A DNA stretch of 13,928 bases from CAZCZZ01 sp964503335 (lineage in GTDB: Bacteria > Verrucomicrobiota > Kiritimatiellia > CAIVKH01), in the NCBI GenBank assembly GCA_964503335.1, contig CAZCZZ010000079.1, positions 1-13,928 of the forward strand, in the 5' to 3' direction. A program made the translations under genes and the position numbers. Positions 5,497 to 13,629 of the stretch are shown here, one piece after another; position 1 is the first letter of the stretch; each line of letters begins with the position of its first letter. The notes under the pieces were generated by a model. It saw only the letters and a list, made by a program, of their open reading frames with translations. It did not search any database and was not told the origin of the DNA.

Positions 5497-6741
5497 ATGA
5501 ACGAGGAGGATGCAGCCACACCGGAAGCCTCTCCTGCGCCGGCCCCGGCGCAGGCGCGCGCCACGCGCTGGGAGCGCCGGTCGCGCGCAGCGGCCGATGC
5601 CTTGCGCACGCTGATTCGCGACCTGTATATCGACCGCTTCGGCGAAGCGCCGTCCACCTTGAAGGAGTTGCCGCTCACGCTGAAGCTACGGGCGAATCCC
5701 GCGGAGGGCTGGCAGCTTTCGTTCGATCCCTCGCTGGCCGACCAGCTCGTCCCCCAGGTTGAAGACGCCCAGGCCGGCGTCGATGTATTCCGGAAGGGCC
5801 ACGTCCACTGCTTCCGCTGCATGTCGTCGGCCTGCGAGCACAGCGTGCCTGGGACGCCCTTGTGGGTGTTCGCGGGCTACGATTCAACAGGGCGACCCGT
5901 CTGGCATGAGTTCGCCCAGACGTTGATTGCCTTGAAGGATGACCGGATCGACCAGCTCTATTCGCGATCGCCCCGCGTTCTCACCGTCCTCCAGCCCGGA
6001 CGCGAACTTCGCGGCGACCAGCTCTCCAGCTTCGGGCGGGCGTCGAAGAGCTATTCCATACTCGGACAAGTCATCGCCGGGTATTTTCCGTGGAAGAACG
6101 GGAGTGAAGGCGCCGGGCGGCTGGCGGTGACCATGCAGATTGTGGAAGGTCGGGCAAAGGACGGCAGCTTCTCCCTGAACCTGAACGTGATCGCGCGCAC
6201 GGGGGAGGGGCAGGATCTCGATGAAGCGCTCGCTTCGGGTTGGGAACCGAAGCTCTATCGCGCCAAGGCGCTGGCGCTGCGCGAAGTGGAATCGCTCGAA
6301 GACCGCGTTCGCTCAGCGCGCGCAGCCGGGAACGCGGAGAGGGCGCGCGATGAGCTTCGGCGTGTCCCCTCCATCCTTCGCCGTCTTTCGGATGGCCTCG
6401 AGCGCGGCGAGCGGCAGGCGCAGCGTCGCACGCGGCACGCGGAGGTGCGACGTGACCTGCAGCGACCGGTGAACAAGGCGTTCGAGGAAGCGACCGCGGC
6501 GAAGGACGAGCAGATCTTCTATGACGAGAAGACGAACACCGTCGTGGTGTGCGGCGAGAAGGGACGAGCGCATGTATTCAATCCCGAGGGGAAACACGTG
6601 ACCAGTTTTGTGCTGAAGCCGGATGGCGCCGCGTTTCGCCTGCGAACGAACCGGTGGCGTAACGCGGCCGACGAGGAGCGCACGGCGTTGCGCGCGGCGT
6701 TGGCAGCCACGGCCGGTGCGAGGGGCAGTGATCCGGTATGA
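5497..6741 (+). CDS. Uncharacterised protein with a Cys/His cluster and a coiled-coil region
   Basis: 414 residues; I do not recognise a family. The start at 5497 follows AGGTGGAG (5480-5487) at nine bases; a GTG at 5476 in the same frame lies upstream of that site. There is no signal peptide or membrane segment, so it is probably cytoplasmic. Residues 5-25 are an Ala/Pro-rich linker. A possible zinc site is C105-x2-C108-x4-C113-x-H115 within HVHCFRCMSSACEH, loosely like a SWIM finger, which would be CxC rather than CxxC. A globular region (120-250) contains VWHEFAQTLIALKDDRIDQLY and SKSYSILGQVIAGYFPW. Residues 255-335 are Arg/Glu/Ala-rich and predicted to be helical or coiled coil. A short beta domain follows (DEQIFYDEKTNTVVVCGEKGRAHVFNPEG). 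Its stop overlaps the oxidase start by 4 bp (ATGA), so the two are probably translationally coupled. Confidence 0.75.
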   Translation: MNEEDAATPEASPAPAPAQARATRWERRSRAAADALRTLIRDLYIDRFGEAPSTLKELPLTLKLRANPAEGWQLSFDPSLADQLVPQVEDAQAGVDVFRKGHVHCFRCMSSACEHSVPGTPLWVFAGYDSTGRPVWHEFAQTLIALKDDRIDQLYSRSPRVLTVLQPGRELRGDQLSSFGRASKSYSILGQVIAGYFPWKNGSEGAGRLAVTMQIVEGRAKDGSFSLNLNVIARTGEGQDLDEALASGWEPKLYRAKALALREVESLEDRVRSARAAGNAERARDELRRVPSILRRLSDGLERGERQAQRRTRHAEVRRDLQRPVNKAFEEATAAKDEQIFYDEKTNTVVVCGEKGRAHVFNPEGKHVTSFVLKPDGAAFRLRTNRWRNAADEERTALRAALAATAGARGSDPV

Positions 6742-8219
6742 AGCAGCGCCTGAGTCGTCGTGATTTCCTGCAGGCTGTTGGCGTGGCCGCGTTGGCATCC
6801 GGCTGCGCCACACCCGCTGCAGCGGTGCTGGGCGAGCCGGTCAACGATGTGCATTCGCGCCTGAACCGGACGCGGGTTCGTCGCATCGTGACGCCGTCGA
6901 CATCGGATGACCTCATCGGCCTCGTTCGAAGCGCAGCGCGAGACGGTGAGGCGCTGGCCATCGCGGGTGGACGGCATGCGATGGGCGGGCAGCAATTTCT
7001 TTCGGGCGGGACGCTGGTCGATACGCGTGGCCTCCATCGCATCCTGGATCTCGACACAAGAACCGGAGTGGTGGAGGTCGAAGCGGGCATCCAGTGGCCG
7101 GAGCTTGTCGCGGGGCTTCTTGAGCGGCAGCAGGGACAAGCGAAGGTGTGGACGATTGCGCAGAAGCAGACCGGCGCGGACCGGCTGTGCATCGGTGGCG
7201 CGCTGGCGGCAAATATCCACGGCCGCGGTTTGCGTATGCGCCCGATCATCGATGACGTCGTAAGCTTCACGCTGGTGAACGGCCGCGGGGAGTTGGTGGA
7301 GTGCAGCAGGAAGGACAATGCTGATTTGTTCCGGCTCGCGATCGGCGGGTACGGCCTCTTCGGCGTGATCTATTCGGTCCGGTTGAAGCTTCGCCCGCGT
7401 CACAAGGTGTTGCGGAATGTGACCACGTTGAATGCCGAGGAGGTCATCGCGGCCTTTGATGACCGGATCGGTGACGGACACGAGTACGGAGATTTCCAGT
7501 TCGCCATCGACCCCGCATCCGAGGACTTCGTGCGTCACGGCATCATGTCCTGCTACAAACCGGTGCCGGACGATCGGGCGATCACGGATCAGGCGCGCGA
7601 ACTCAGCGAAAGGGACTGGGGCGAGCTCCTCTACCTGGCCCATGCCGACAAGGCGAAGGCCTTCACCACGTACAAGAGGCACTACGTGGCGACGGATGGA
7701 CAGGTGTACTGGTCCGACCTGCAGCAGTTCTCCGCCTATCCCGAAGGCTATCATGCCGGGGTGGAGCGAAGAATGCGTGCGAGCGCGGAAGGATCCGAGA
7801 TGATCACGGAGATCTACGTGCCGCGCGAGGAGCTGTCGGATTTCCTGCACGAGGCGCGGCTCGATTTCCGCAACAACGAGACGAACCTGATCTATGGCAC
7901 GGTGCGCCTCATCGAAAAGGACGACGAAAGCGTTCTCGCATGGGCACGGGAATCCTTCGCCTGCGTCATCTTCAACCTGCACGTGGCCCACAGCGAGTTC
8001 GGTGTCGGGATCGCGGCCGAGGCGTTCCGTCGCCTCATCGCCCTCGCCATCAAGCGTAAAGGCAGCTTCTACCTCACGTATCATCGCTACGCGACCGCGG
8101 ATCAATTGCTGGCCTGCCATCCCATGCTGCCGGAGTTCCTGCAGCTCAAGAAGAAGTTCGACCCGGCAGGCCGGTTCCAGAGCGACTGGTATCGCCACAT
8201 CAGCGGTCTGCTTGCCTGA
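6738..8219 (+). CDS. Tat-exported FAD-linked oxidase (PCMH-type), probable lipoprotein
   Basis: 493 residues. The N-terminus carries a twin-arginine motif SRRDFLQAVG (6-15), a hydrophobic segment and a lipobox LASGC (19-23), so it is predicted to be exported folded and anchored by lipid at C23. The FAD-binding domain (about 45-220) has AIAGGRHAMGGQQ (75-86), where H80 sits at the place often used for covalent flavin attachment in this superfamily, then VDTRGLHRI, VEVEAGIQWPEL, CIGGALAANIHGRGL and DLFRLAIGGYGLFGVI. The C-terminal half, with WSDLQQFSAYPEGYHAGVERRM, fits the substrate-binding cap of aldonolactone/alditol-type oxidases. Family members oxidise alcohol or lactone groups and pass electrons to oxygen or another acceptor; the substrate here is unknown. 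The ATG overlaps the preceding stop (ATGA), with AGGGG at 6721-6725 as a possible ribosome-binding site. Confidence 0.88.
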   Translation: MKQRLSRRDFLQAVGVAALASGCATPAAAVLGEPVNDVHSRLNRTRVRRIVTPSTSDDLIGLVRSAARDGEALAIAGGRHAMGGQQFLSGGTLVDTRGLHRILDLDTRTGVVEVEAGIQWPELVAGLLERQQGQAKVWTIAQKQTGADRLCIGGALAANIHGRGLRMRPIIDDVVSFTLVNGRGELVECSRKDNADLFRLAIGGYGLFGVIYSVRLKLRPRHKVLRNVTTLNAEEVIAAFDDRIGDGHEYGDFQFAIDPASEDFVRHGIMSCYKPVPDDRAITDQARELSERDWGELLYLAHADKAKAFTTYKRHYVATDGQVYWSDLQQFSAYPEGYHAGVERRMRASAEGSEMITEIYVPREELSDFLHEARLDFRNNETNLIYGTVRLIEKDDESVLAWARESFACVIFNLHVAHSEFGVGIAAEAFRRLIALAIKRKGSFYLTYHRYATADQLLACHPMLPEFLQLKKKFDPAGRFQSDWYRHISGLLA

Positions 8220-8281
8220 AGCCACGCATGACCAGCCGATTATGCTTGCCGCTGGGGGGTCTCTTCGGGGGTAATAACCCT

Positions 8282-9187
8282 ATGTCGCACAAGGGCGTAC
8301 GAGTACCGGCATTCCGGATGTGTCTCCGCGCGTTGCTCCTTTCCTCCTGCCTCATTTCTTCCGCGGTTCAAGTCGATGCCGCTCCCGTTCGGATCGTCAG
8401 TTGGAATGTGGAGTGGTTTCCCGGCCGGTATCCGGATGCGACGCCGAGGCAGAAGAGGCAGCATATTGAAGAAGTGAAGATGACTCTCCGGCGACTCAAG
8501 CCGGATGTCCTGATTCTCGTGGAAGTGCGCGATGCGGAGTCGGTCCGCAAAGCCATATCCGTCCTCCACGGTTTCCAACTCAATGTCATCAGCGACTTTG
8601 AAGGCCGGCCCCAGCAGATCGCGATCGCGAGCCGCTTTCCGTTGTCCCGCGGGGGCACCGCGCCATGGATCAAGGTCTTCACGGGACCACCGCGCGGGTT
8701 CGTCTTCGCCGAGCTACGCCTGCCCGACCAGAAATGCCTGCAGGTCGCGGGCGTGCACTGGAAGAGCAACCGGGGCCTTATGCCCCTCAACATGGCTTTC
8801 CGCGAGATCTCCGCCCTGCAGTTGCGCGGCTTTCTCGACATGCTCAACACCGATTCCCCGCACTGCACGCAGCACGGAACAATCATTGCGGGCGACATGA
8901 ACACGAGCCTGGACGAGGTGCGATTCTCGACCGACGATTCGATGCGCTATCTGATCGGGTCCGGCATGTACTGGCCGTTCTCGCGTCTCACTTCGGCGGA
9001 GCGGATCACCTGGCACGGAGATTCGTACCACGAGGCCGTGCAGTTCGATCATTTCCTCACGGCGAACGTGGGGTCGCCCGTGGCGCGCGTGCTGAAGGCC
9101 GGCTTGATCAGCGATCATTCGCCGATTGAGCTCGTGATCGATACGGATGACATCCTCGAAGAGCCCGAACCTGCAGCCTCGCCATGA
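8282..9187 (+). CDS. Secreted endonuclease/exonuclease/phosphatase-family enzyme
   Basis: 301 residues from the ATG at 8282; an in-frame ATG at 8228 would add 18 residues before the signal peptide and seems less likely. The N-terminus is basic, followed by CLRALLLSSCLISSAVQVDA, with cleavage near 33. The mature part has the family's motifs in order: IVSWNVEWFPG (N42), LVEVRD (E81, metal ligand), IASRFPL, AGVHWKSNRG (H159), IIAGDMNTSLDE (D205, N207), FDHFLT (D256) and ISDHSPIEL (D278, H279). All the expected metal-binding and catalytic residues are present, so it should be an active Mg-dependent phosphodiesterase or phosphatase. Whether it acts on DNA, nucleotides or phospholipids cannot be told. 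An exported form would suit nutrient scavenging. It follows the oxidase by 62 bp and precedes rsgA by 13 bp. Confidence 0.87.
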   Translation: MSHKGVRVPAFRMCLRALLLSSCLISSAVQVDAAPVRIVSWNVEWFPGRYPDATPRQKRQHIEEVKMTLRRLKPDVLILVEVRDAESVRKAISVLHGFQLNVISDFEGRPQQIAIASRFPLSRGGTAPWIKVFTGPPRGFVFAELRLPDQKCLQVAGVHWKSNRGLMPLNMAFREISALQLRGFLDMLNTDSPHCTQHGTIIAGDMNTSLDEVRFSTDDSMRYLIGSGMYWPFSRLTSAERITWHGDSYHEAVQFDHFLTANVGSPVARVLKAGLISDHSPIELVIDTDDILEEPEPAASP

Positions 9188-9200
9188 TTCCGTCCTCCCC

Positions 9201-10283
9201 ATGAGCTTGGCTGACCTTGGTTGGAACTCCGCGCTGGCCGATGCCCTCGCATCGCTGAATCTCCCCGATGTCGTGCCCGCGCGCGTCATGAAGGACGGCG
9301 GGGGACTGCTGCACGTAAACAGCGGCGAAGAAGAATGGATCGCCGATATCGCCGGGCGACTGCGGCACCGCGCGACGTCGAAGATCGATATTCCCACCGT
9401 CGGGGACTGGGTTGCGGTTGAGCCTCGGAGCGGCGAGGGCCGCGCGACGATCGTAGCCGTGCTTCCGCGCCGGACCTGCTTCCTACGCAAGAAGAAGGGT
9501 GAGGAAACCGACGCCCAGGTCGTGGCCGCCAACATCGACATGGTGTTCGTCGTTTGCGCGCTCGACGGCGGCCGGAGTTTCAACGTGCGGGGCATCCAGC
9601 GCTACCTGACGCTGGCCAAGGAAAGCGGCGCGGACATCGGACTCATCCTCAACAAGGTGGATTTGTGCGAAGACCTCCCGGCTGCGCTTCAGGTCGCCAA
9701 CAGCATTTCGCACGGCCTGCCCATCTATGAAGTGAGCGCGCTGACTGGCGAGGCGATGGATGTCCTGCGCGCCGACCTTGAGCCGGGACGCACCTATGCC
9801 CTGATCGGCATGTCGGGCGTCGGAAAGTCGATGCTGATCAACCGTCTCGTCGGCAACGAAAACCTCGCCACCGGCGAGGTGCGCGAAAGCGACCGGCGCG
9901 GACGACACACGACGACGGCGCGCGAGATCGTGCGGTTGCCTTCGGGCGGATGGGTCGTCGATACGCCCGGCATGCGCGAACTCCAGTTGTGGGCCGACGC
10001 GGACAGCGTGGACGAGACGTTTGCCGACATCCTGGAGCTGGCGGAGAAGTGTCGCTTCCGCGACTGCCGCCACGAGGCGGAACCCGGCTGCGCCGTGCGC
10101 CTCGCGATTGAAGAATCGCGCCTCGAACCTGCACGCTACGAGCATTTCCTCAAGCTTCGCGGCGAAGTCGCCTACCTCCTCCGCCGCCAGAACCAGCGCC
10201 TCCTCAACGAGGAGAAACGCAGGGTAAAAGTCATGCACAACACCCTGAACGACCGGCTGAATGAGAAGCGCGGCGAAGGCTAG
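9201..10283 (+). CDS. rsgA: Ribosome small-subunit assembly GTPase RsgA
   Basis: 360 residues. RsgA binds the nearly finished 30S subunit and hydrolyses GTP as a late-assembly checkpoint. The N-terminal OB-type domain contains RHRATSKIDIPTVGDWVAV. The GTPase domain shows the circular permutation typical of the family: G4 NKVDL (151-155) and G5 SAL (179) come before G1 GMSGVGKS (203-210), G2 HTTT (236-239) and G3 DTPGM (254-258). The zinc knuckle C284-x4-C289-x-H291-x5-C297 follows, then a helical Lys/Arg-rich tail. All key residues are intact. I chose ATG 9201 (MSLADLGWN), where the family's usual N-terminus begins, over an in-frame ATG at 9147 that would overlap the upstream gene by 41 bp. 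No clear Shine-Dalgarno is visible. It ends the plus-strand cluster and converges with the amylase gene. Confidence 0.93.
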   Translation: MSLADLGWNSALADALASLNLPDVVPARVMKDGGGLLHVNSGEEEWIADIAGRLRHRATSKIDIPTVGDWVAVEPRSGEGRATIVAVLPRRTCFLRKKKGEETDAQVVAANIDMVFVVCALDGGRSFNVRGIQRYLTLAKESGADIGLILNKVDLCEDLPAALQVANSISHGLPIYEVSALTGEAMDVLRADLEPGRTYALIGMSGVGKSMLINRLVGNENLATGEVRESDRRGRHTTTAREIVRLPSGGWVVDTPGMRELQLWADADSVDETFADILELAEKCRFRDCRHEAEPGCAVRLAIEESRLEPARYEHFLKLRGEVAYLLRRQNQRLLNEEKRRVKVMHNTLNDRLNEKRGEG

Positions 10284-10294
10284 AGCCTCTCCGC

Positions 10295-10398
10295 ATCTTA
10301 ATCATAATCGTAATCTTAATCTTCGGCTCATCGGAAATCAGGATCCGCCTCGGATCTCCGGATGATCGGAAGATTAAGATTATGATTAAGATTAAGAT
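10295..10398. repeat. Inverted hexamer array (TTAATC type) between convergent genes
   Basis: The left arm 10295-10324 and right arm 10369-10398 are complementary over 30 bp with only two mismatches. Each arm is built of hexamers such as TTAATC/ATAATC. The 44-bp centre is GC-rich and holds a small hairpin GATCCG-CCT-CGGATC (10342-10356). It fills almost the whole gap between the rsgA and amylase stop codons and, with U-rich stretches on both strands, could serve as a bidirectional transcription end. That role is inference. Confidence 0.85.
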
Positions 10399-10403
10399 TA
10401 ATA

Positions 10404-13400
10404 CTACGGCAGCCGGACCTTGATTCGATAGGCGCCGTGGTCGGTGGTGTTCGTGTCGGTCAGCCAGACGGATGAACCGGTTCCCGTGATGGCGGAGCTG
10501 ACGGGGATCCAGGCGTTGGTGCTGTCGATCGAGTCGCGGGCTTCCACGTTGTAGATGCGGCCGGGGGATGCGCGCCAGAAGAACGATGGGCCGCTGATGT
10601 CCGCGACATCGTCGAAGGCCAGGTGTGAATCGGGATCCGTTGGATCCGTCAGCCCGATGAATTCCTCGAGGTTCGTGAAACCGTCGCCATCCGCGTCGTC
10701 ATCGTCGCGAGAGAGGTCCGCTTCCTGACCCGTGGCATGGTCGAACCAGCCAAGCACCCACCAGTCCGGAATGCCGTCGCTATCCGAGTCCACCTCGCCG
10801 ACGCGCTTCACCTGGATGCCGGAGACCCGCGCGTTCTCGACGAACGGGATGAAGTTCAGCTCGAGCTGGGAATCCGACACCGTGTTCGTGAAGGTCAGGA
10901 TGATTGGATTGTTCATGCCGCCGGAGGCCGCGAAGATATCGAAGTTGGTGAGCATGCGCTGGCCCTGGATGTAGAGGTCGAACACGCGCTGGTTCGGGCC
11001 GGTCTGCCATGTCTCGGTTTCCAGGATCGTCGTCTCGTAGATGCCGGCCGGGCAGTCAAAGAAGTAGCGGAACGTGCCCGAGGGTGTGCTGTAGCGCTCG
11101 CGGTGATAGATGGGCTGGGCTACGGCGCAGATGCCCGTGATTGTGTTTGCGATGTAGCCGTTTGTGCCGCCGATGTACCCGAAGCTGGTGGGGCCGTAGG
11201 GCCGGTCGCTCAGCCAGACCGTGCTGTCGCAGTTCGTGGCGTTCGACGGATTGCCGCCGCTGATACGCTGCACATAGTCGCCGGGGATGTTGAAGACACG
11301 GACAACGACCGAGCTGACGGCGGAGAAGTTGCCTGCGGAGTCCTGGGCGCGGGCCGACAGCGTGTGCGAACCGTTGAGCAGGTTTTGCGACTGTAAGCCG
11401 TAGGCCCAGGATGTTGTTCCCGTCGCCGTAAACCAATCGCTTCCATCGATGCTGAACTCGACCCGCTGGACGCTCACGTTGTCCGCGGCCGTTCCAGAGA
11501 ATACGAAACTGTTGGTGATGGTTGTACCGGGGGCGGGTGCCGACACTAGGAGGGTCGGGGACACGACATCGGACAGGCCCGAGGAGACGGAGTGGAAGTA
11601 ACTCTCAAACGGCGCATGGAAGGCTTTGCCGTTTACCGAGTCGACCGCGCCGGTTCCGACGCGATAGACGACCTGGGTCCGGCTCGCGTAGCCGGGCACC
11701 GTTGGCGTGAAGGTCATCCACTCGAAGTTGTTGGACCATGTGAACGTTCCCCCGATCGGGGGTTGCACCGAGAACGCGGCTTGGACCGAGTTCGTGTTCA
11801 TCGGCTTGCTGAAGCGAAGGGTGATCGTCGACAGCGTCGTGATGTTCGTGGAGGCATGCGTCGGGAATTGCTGGATCACGACGGGGTCGAGCGGCTGCAC
11901 ATAGGATTCCGCGATGAAGATTTTCGCCGATAGACCGGGAACGGAGACCGGCGGTAGACCGTCGGTCCCGATGACGGTCGTGATCGTCTCGTTCGTGTTC
12001 AGCAGGTTTACGAGTTTCACGCCCGGTGGATAACTTGTCGGCCGGTTTGTGATCGTCTGCGTGGAGCTGGCCGTGTTGAGGACGACGTAGGCTTCTTCGG
12101 CATCGAGGCGGCGCGCATAGGCCAGCAGGCCTGGACCGGAGGGATTGTTCCAAAGGTTCTCGTGGGTGCCGCGACGCAGGGATGTGTAGAGACGTCGCAG
12201 ATTGTTGAGCTTGGCAACATGGAGGTAGCTTCCCTGCGTCATGCTGAAATTGTCGCCGAGCGAGGGGCCGGACTCGAACGCGCCATCGAACATGTCCTCG
12301 CGGTTGTTGGGGTCGCCGGAACCGCTGAAGTTCTGTTCCGTTCCATAGTAGAGGCACGGGACGCCGCGTGATGTGTACATGAACGTCAGCGCCGTCATCA
12401 GCTTGTTGGTGTTGCCGTTCGCCTTGCCGGTGTTCATGAACCGTATCTGGTCGTGGTTGTCGAGGAAGGTGACGAGGCGATCCCGGGCGGCGGGGTCATA
12501 GTTGCTGCCCATGTTGTTGTAGCGGCTCTCGATGTAGCTCGTCGGCGCCGTCGCATCCGCAAAGACGCCTTCGACCTGGAAGAAGAGCGGGTAATCGATC
12601 ACGGAATCGTTCGCAAAAGCTCCTCCGGCCTTCGTGCCCGTGTAGTAGCCGCACTTGGCATCGCCTCCGTCAAACACCTCGCCGAACTGGAAGAAATTCG
12701 TCTTTCCCAGCGTCGCGGCGAACTGGCGGATCTCTTCGTTGAAGTATTGCCAGAAACCGATGTCGACATGCTTCACCGTATCGATCCGGAAGCCATCGAA
12801 ATCCGCCACCTGGATCCAGTGCTTGTAAATTTTCGCCATGTTGGTGCGGACATGGGTCGTCTCTGTTCGCAGGTCGTCGAGACCGCTCAGCTCCCCGAGG
12901 ACCTGCTCGGGGTCGCTGTAGTTGCCGATGTGGCCGTTGTTGTGGAAGTTCGTGAGCAGGTTGAAGGGGGCGGGATACTGCGTGGCCGTCCTCCAGGATA
13001 GCGCGTAGCCGGCCGAGTTGTAGGCCGACCAGCCCGACTGGGTGCTGTAGATCCGGTCGCCCGCGTGGTTCGCCACGACATCGAGGATGATCCGGATGCC
13101 CTTGCTGTGCGCGGTGCCCACGAGGTTCGTGAGCTCGTTGGTCGTGCCGAGCTGGAGGGCCAGCTGATAGAAGTCATCGGCCCCGTACCCGTGGTAGGCG
13201 GAATGGCCGACATTCTGGGGGACCGGCGTGATCCAGACCGCCGTGGCGCCGAGGGACTTGATGTAGTCGAGCTTCTTGCGGATGCCCTCGAAGTCGCCGC
13301 CATGGATCCGCCGGCTGTTGCCTGCGTTGTAGGGCGATTGCGGATTCGAATTGTTGTTGCCCGGATTGCCGTCGAAGAAGCGGTCGGTGAAAATGAAATA

Positions 13401-13508
13401 GATGTTTTCGTCCCGCCAGTCCGCGGGCGACGGGTAACCCTGTGCGTGCAGCAGCTCCATCGGCACCGCCAGCATCAAGCAGAAGAACAGGGTAAAGCGA
13501 TTCAGCAT
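10404..13508 (-). CDS. Secreted multidomain alpha-amylase (glycoside hydrolase family 13)
   Basis: 1034 residues. It cleaves alpha-1,4-glucosidic bonds in starch-like glucans outside the cytoplasm. I chose ATG 13508 because it opens a signal peptide (MLNRFTLFFCLMLAVPMELLHA, cleavage after residue 22). The open frame continues upstream to 13616, but that part does not look like a leader. The GH13 barrel (about 25-470) has IYFIFTDRFFDGNP, region I DVVANH (143-148), region II GFRIDTVKHV with nucleophile D243, region III FGEVF with acid/base E277, and region IV FLDNHD with D353. A beta domain (460-535) follows. Then come an SbsA-like Ig domain (540-640), a second Ig-like domain (648-740), a malectin-like possible sugar-binding domain (743-903), a calcium-rich DSDSDGIPDWW...DADGDGFTNLEEF stretch (907-960), and a short C-terminal beta module ending AYRIKVRLP. 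The last two modules are typical of secreted PVC-group proteins. No strong ribosome-binding site is seen. Confidence 0.92.
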   Translation of the reverse strand: MLNRFTLFFCLMLAVPMELLHAQGYPSPADWRDENIYFIFTDRFFDGNPGNNNSNPQSPYNAGNSRRIHGGDFEGIRKKLDYIKSLGATAVWITPVPQNVGHSAYHGYGADDFYQLALQLGTTNELTNLVGTAHSKGIRIILDVVANHAGDRIYSTQSGWSAYNSAGYALSWRTATQYPAPFNLLTNFHNNGHIGNYSDPEQVLGELSGLDDLRTETTHVRTNMAKIYKHWIQVADFDGFRIDTVKHVDIGFWQYFNEEIRQFAATLGKTNFFQFGEVFDGGDAKCGYYTGTKAGGAFANDSVIDYPLFFQVEGVFADATAPTSYIESRYNNMGSNYDPAARDRLVTFLDNHDQIRFMNTGKANGNTNKLMTALTFMYTSRGVPCLYYGTEQNFSGSGDPNNREDMFDGAFESGPSLGDNFSMTQGSYLHVAKLNNLRRLYTSLRRGTHENLWNNPSGPGLLAYARRLDAEEAYVVLNTASSTQTITNRPTSYPPGVKLVNLLNTNETITTVIGTDGLPPVSVPGLSAKIFIAESYVQPLDPVVIQQFPTHASTNITTLSTITLRFSKPMNTNSVQAAFSVQPPIGGTFTWSNNFEWMTFTPTVPGYASRTQVVYRVGTGAVDSVNGKAFHAPFESYFHSVSSGLSDVVSPTLLVSAPAPGTTITNSFVFSGTAADNVSVQRVEFSIDGSDWFTATGTTSWAYGLQSQNLLNGSHTLSARAQDSAGNFSAVSSVVVRVFNIPGDYVQRISGGNPSNATNCDSTVWLSDRPYGPTSFGYIGGTNGYIANTITGICAVAQPIYHRERYSTPSGTFRYFFDCPAGIYETTILETETWQTGPNQRVFDLYIQGQRMLTNFDIFAASGGMNNPIILTFTNTVSDSQLELNFIPFVENARVSGIQVKRVGEVDSDSDGIPDWWVLGWFDHATGQEADLSRDDDDADGDGFTNLEEFIGLTDPTDPDSHLAFDDVADISGPSFFWRASPGRIYNVEARDSIDSTNAWIPVSSAITGTGSSVWLTDTNTTDHGAYRIKVRLP

Positions 13509-13577
13509 CCGGGTAAGGCTACCCCCCGTCCGATGATGTGGATAGGTGAAACGATATCCGGAATCGGACATAAACGA

Positions 13578-13616
13578 CTTCCAAGAATTGGAAGCGCGAT
13601 GCCGGATGACTTCCAA
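13578..13616. promoter_or_regulatory. Operator-like palindrome CTTCCAA-GAA-TTGGAAG plus an extra half-site
   Basis: A perfect 7-bp inverted repeat CTTCCAA (13578-13584) / TTGGAAG (13588-13594) with 3 bp between is followed at 13610-13616 by another CTTCCAA. Both left halves are preceded by GA, so GACTTCCAA occurs twice, 32 bp apart. It lies about 70-110 bp upstream of the amylase start, a suitable place for a repressor or activator site. It could instead belong to a dispersed TTCCAA-N3-TTGGAA intergenic repeat. Confidence 0.5.
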
Positions 13617-13629
13617 CCCTAGGAAAAGA

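Noticed and set aside
6519..8225. 568-residue open frame on the minus strand
   Set aside because: Long antisense frames are common in GC-rich DNA. It runs opposite the oxidase and the unknown gene, shows no recognisable domain, and is rich in Arg, His and Gln as expected for a shadow frame.
8264..8280. Possible terminator after the oxidase gene (GGGGGTAATAACCC)
   Set aside because: The stem is only four base pairs and no T-run follows. The run of G is better read as a possible ribosome-binding region for the next gene.
8714..9595. 293-residue open frame on the minus strand
   Set aside because: It overlaps both the phosphatase-family gene and rsgA antisense, and these have all their expected motifs.
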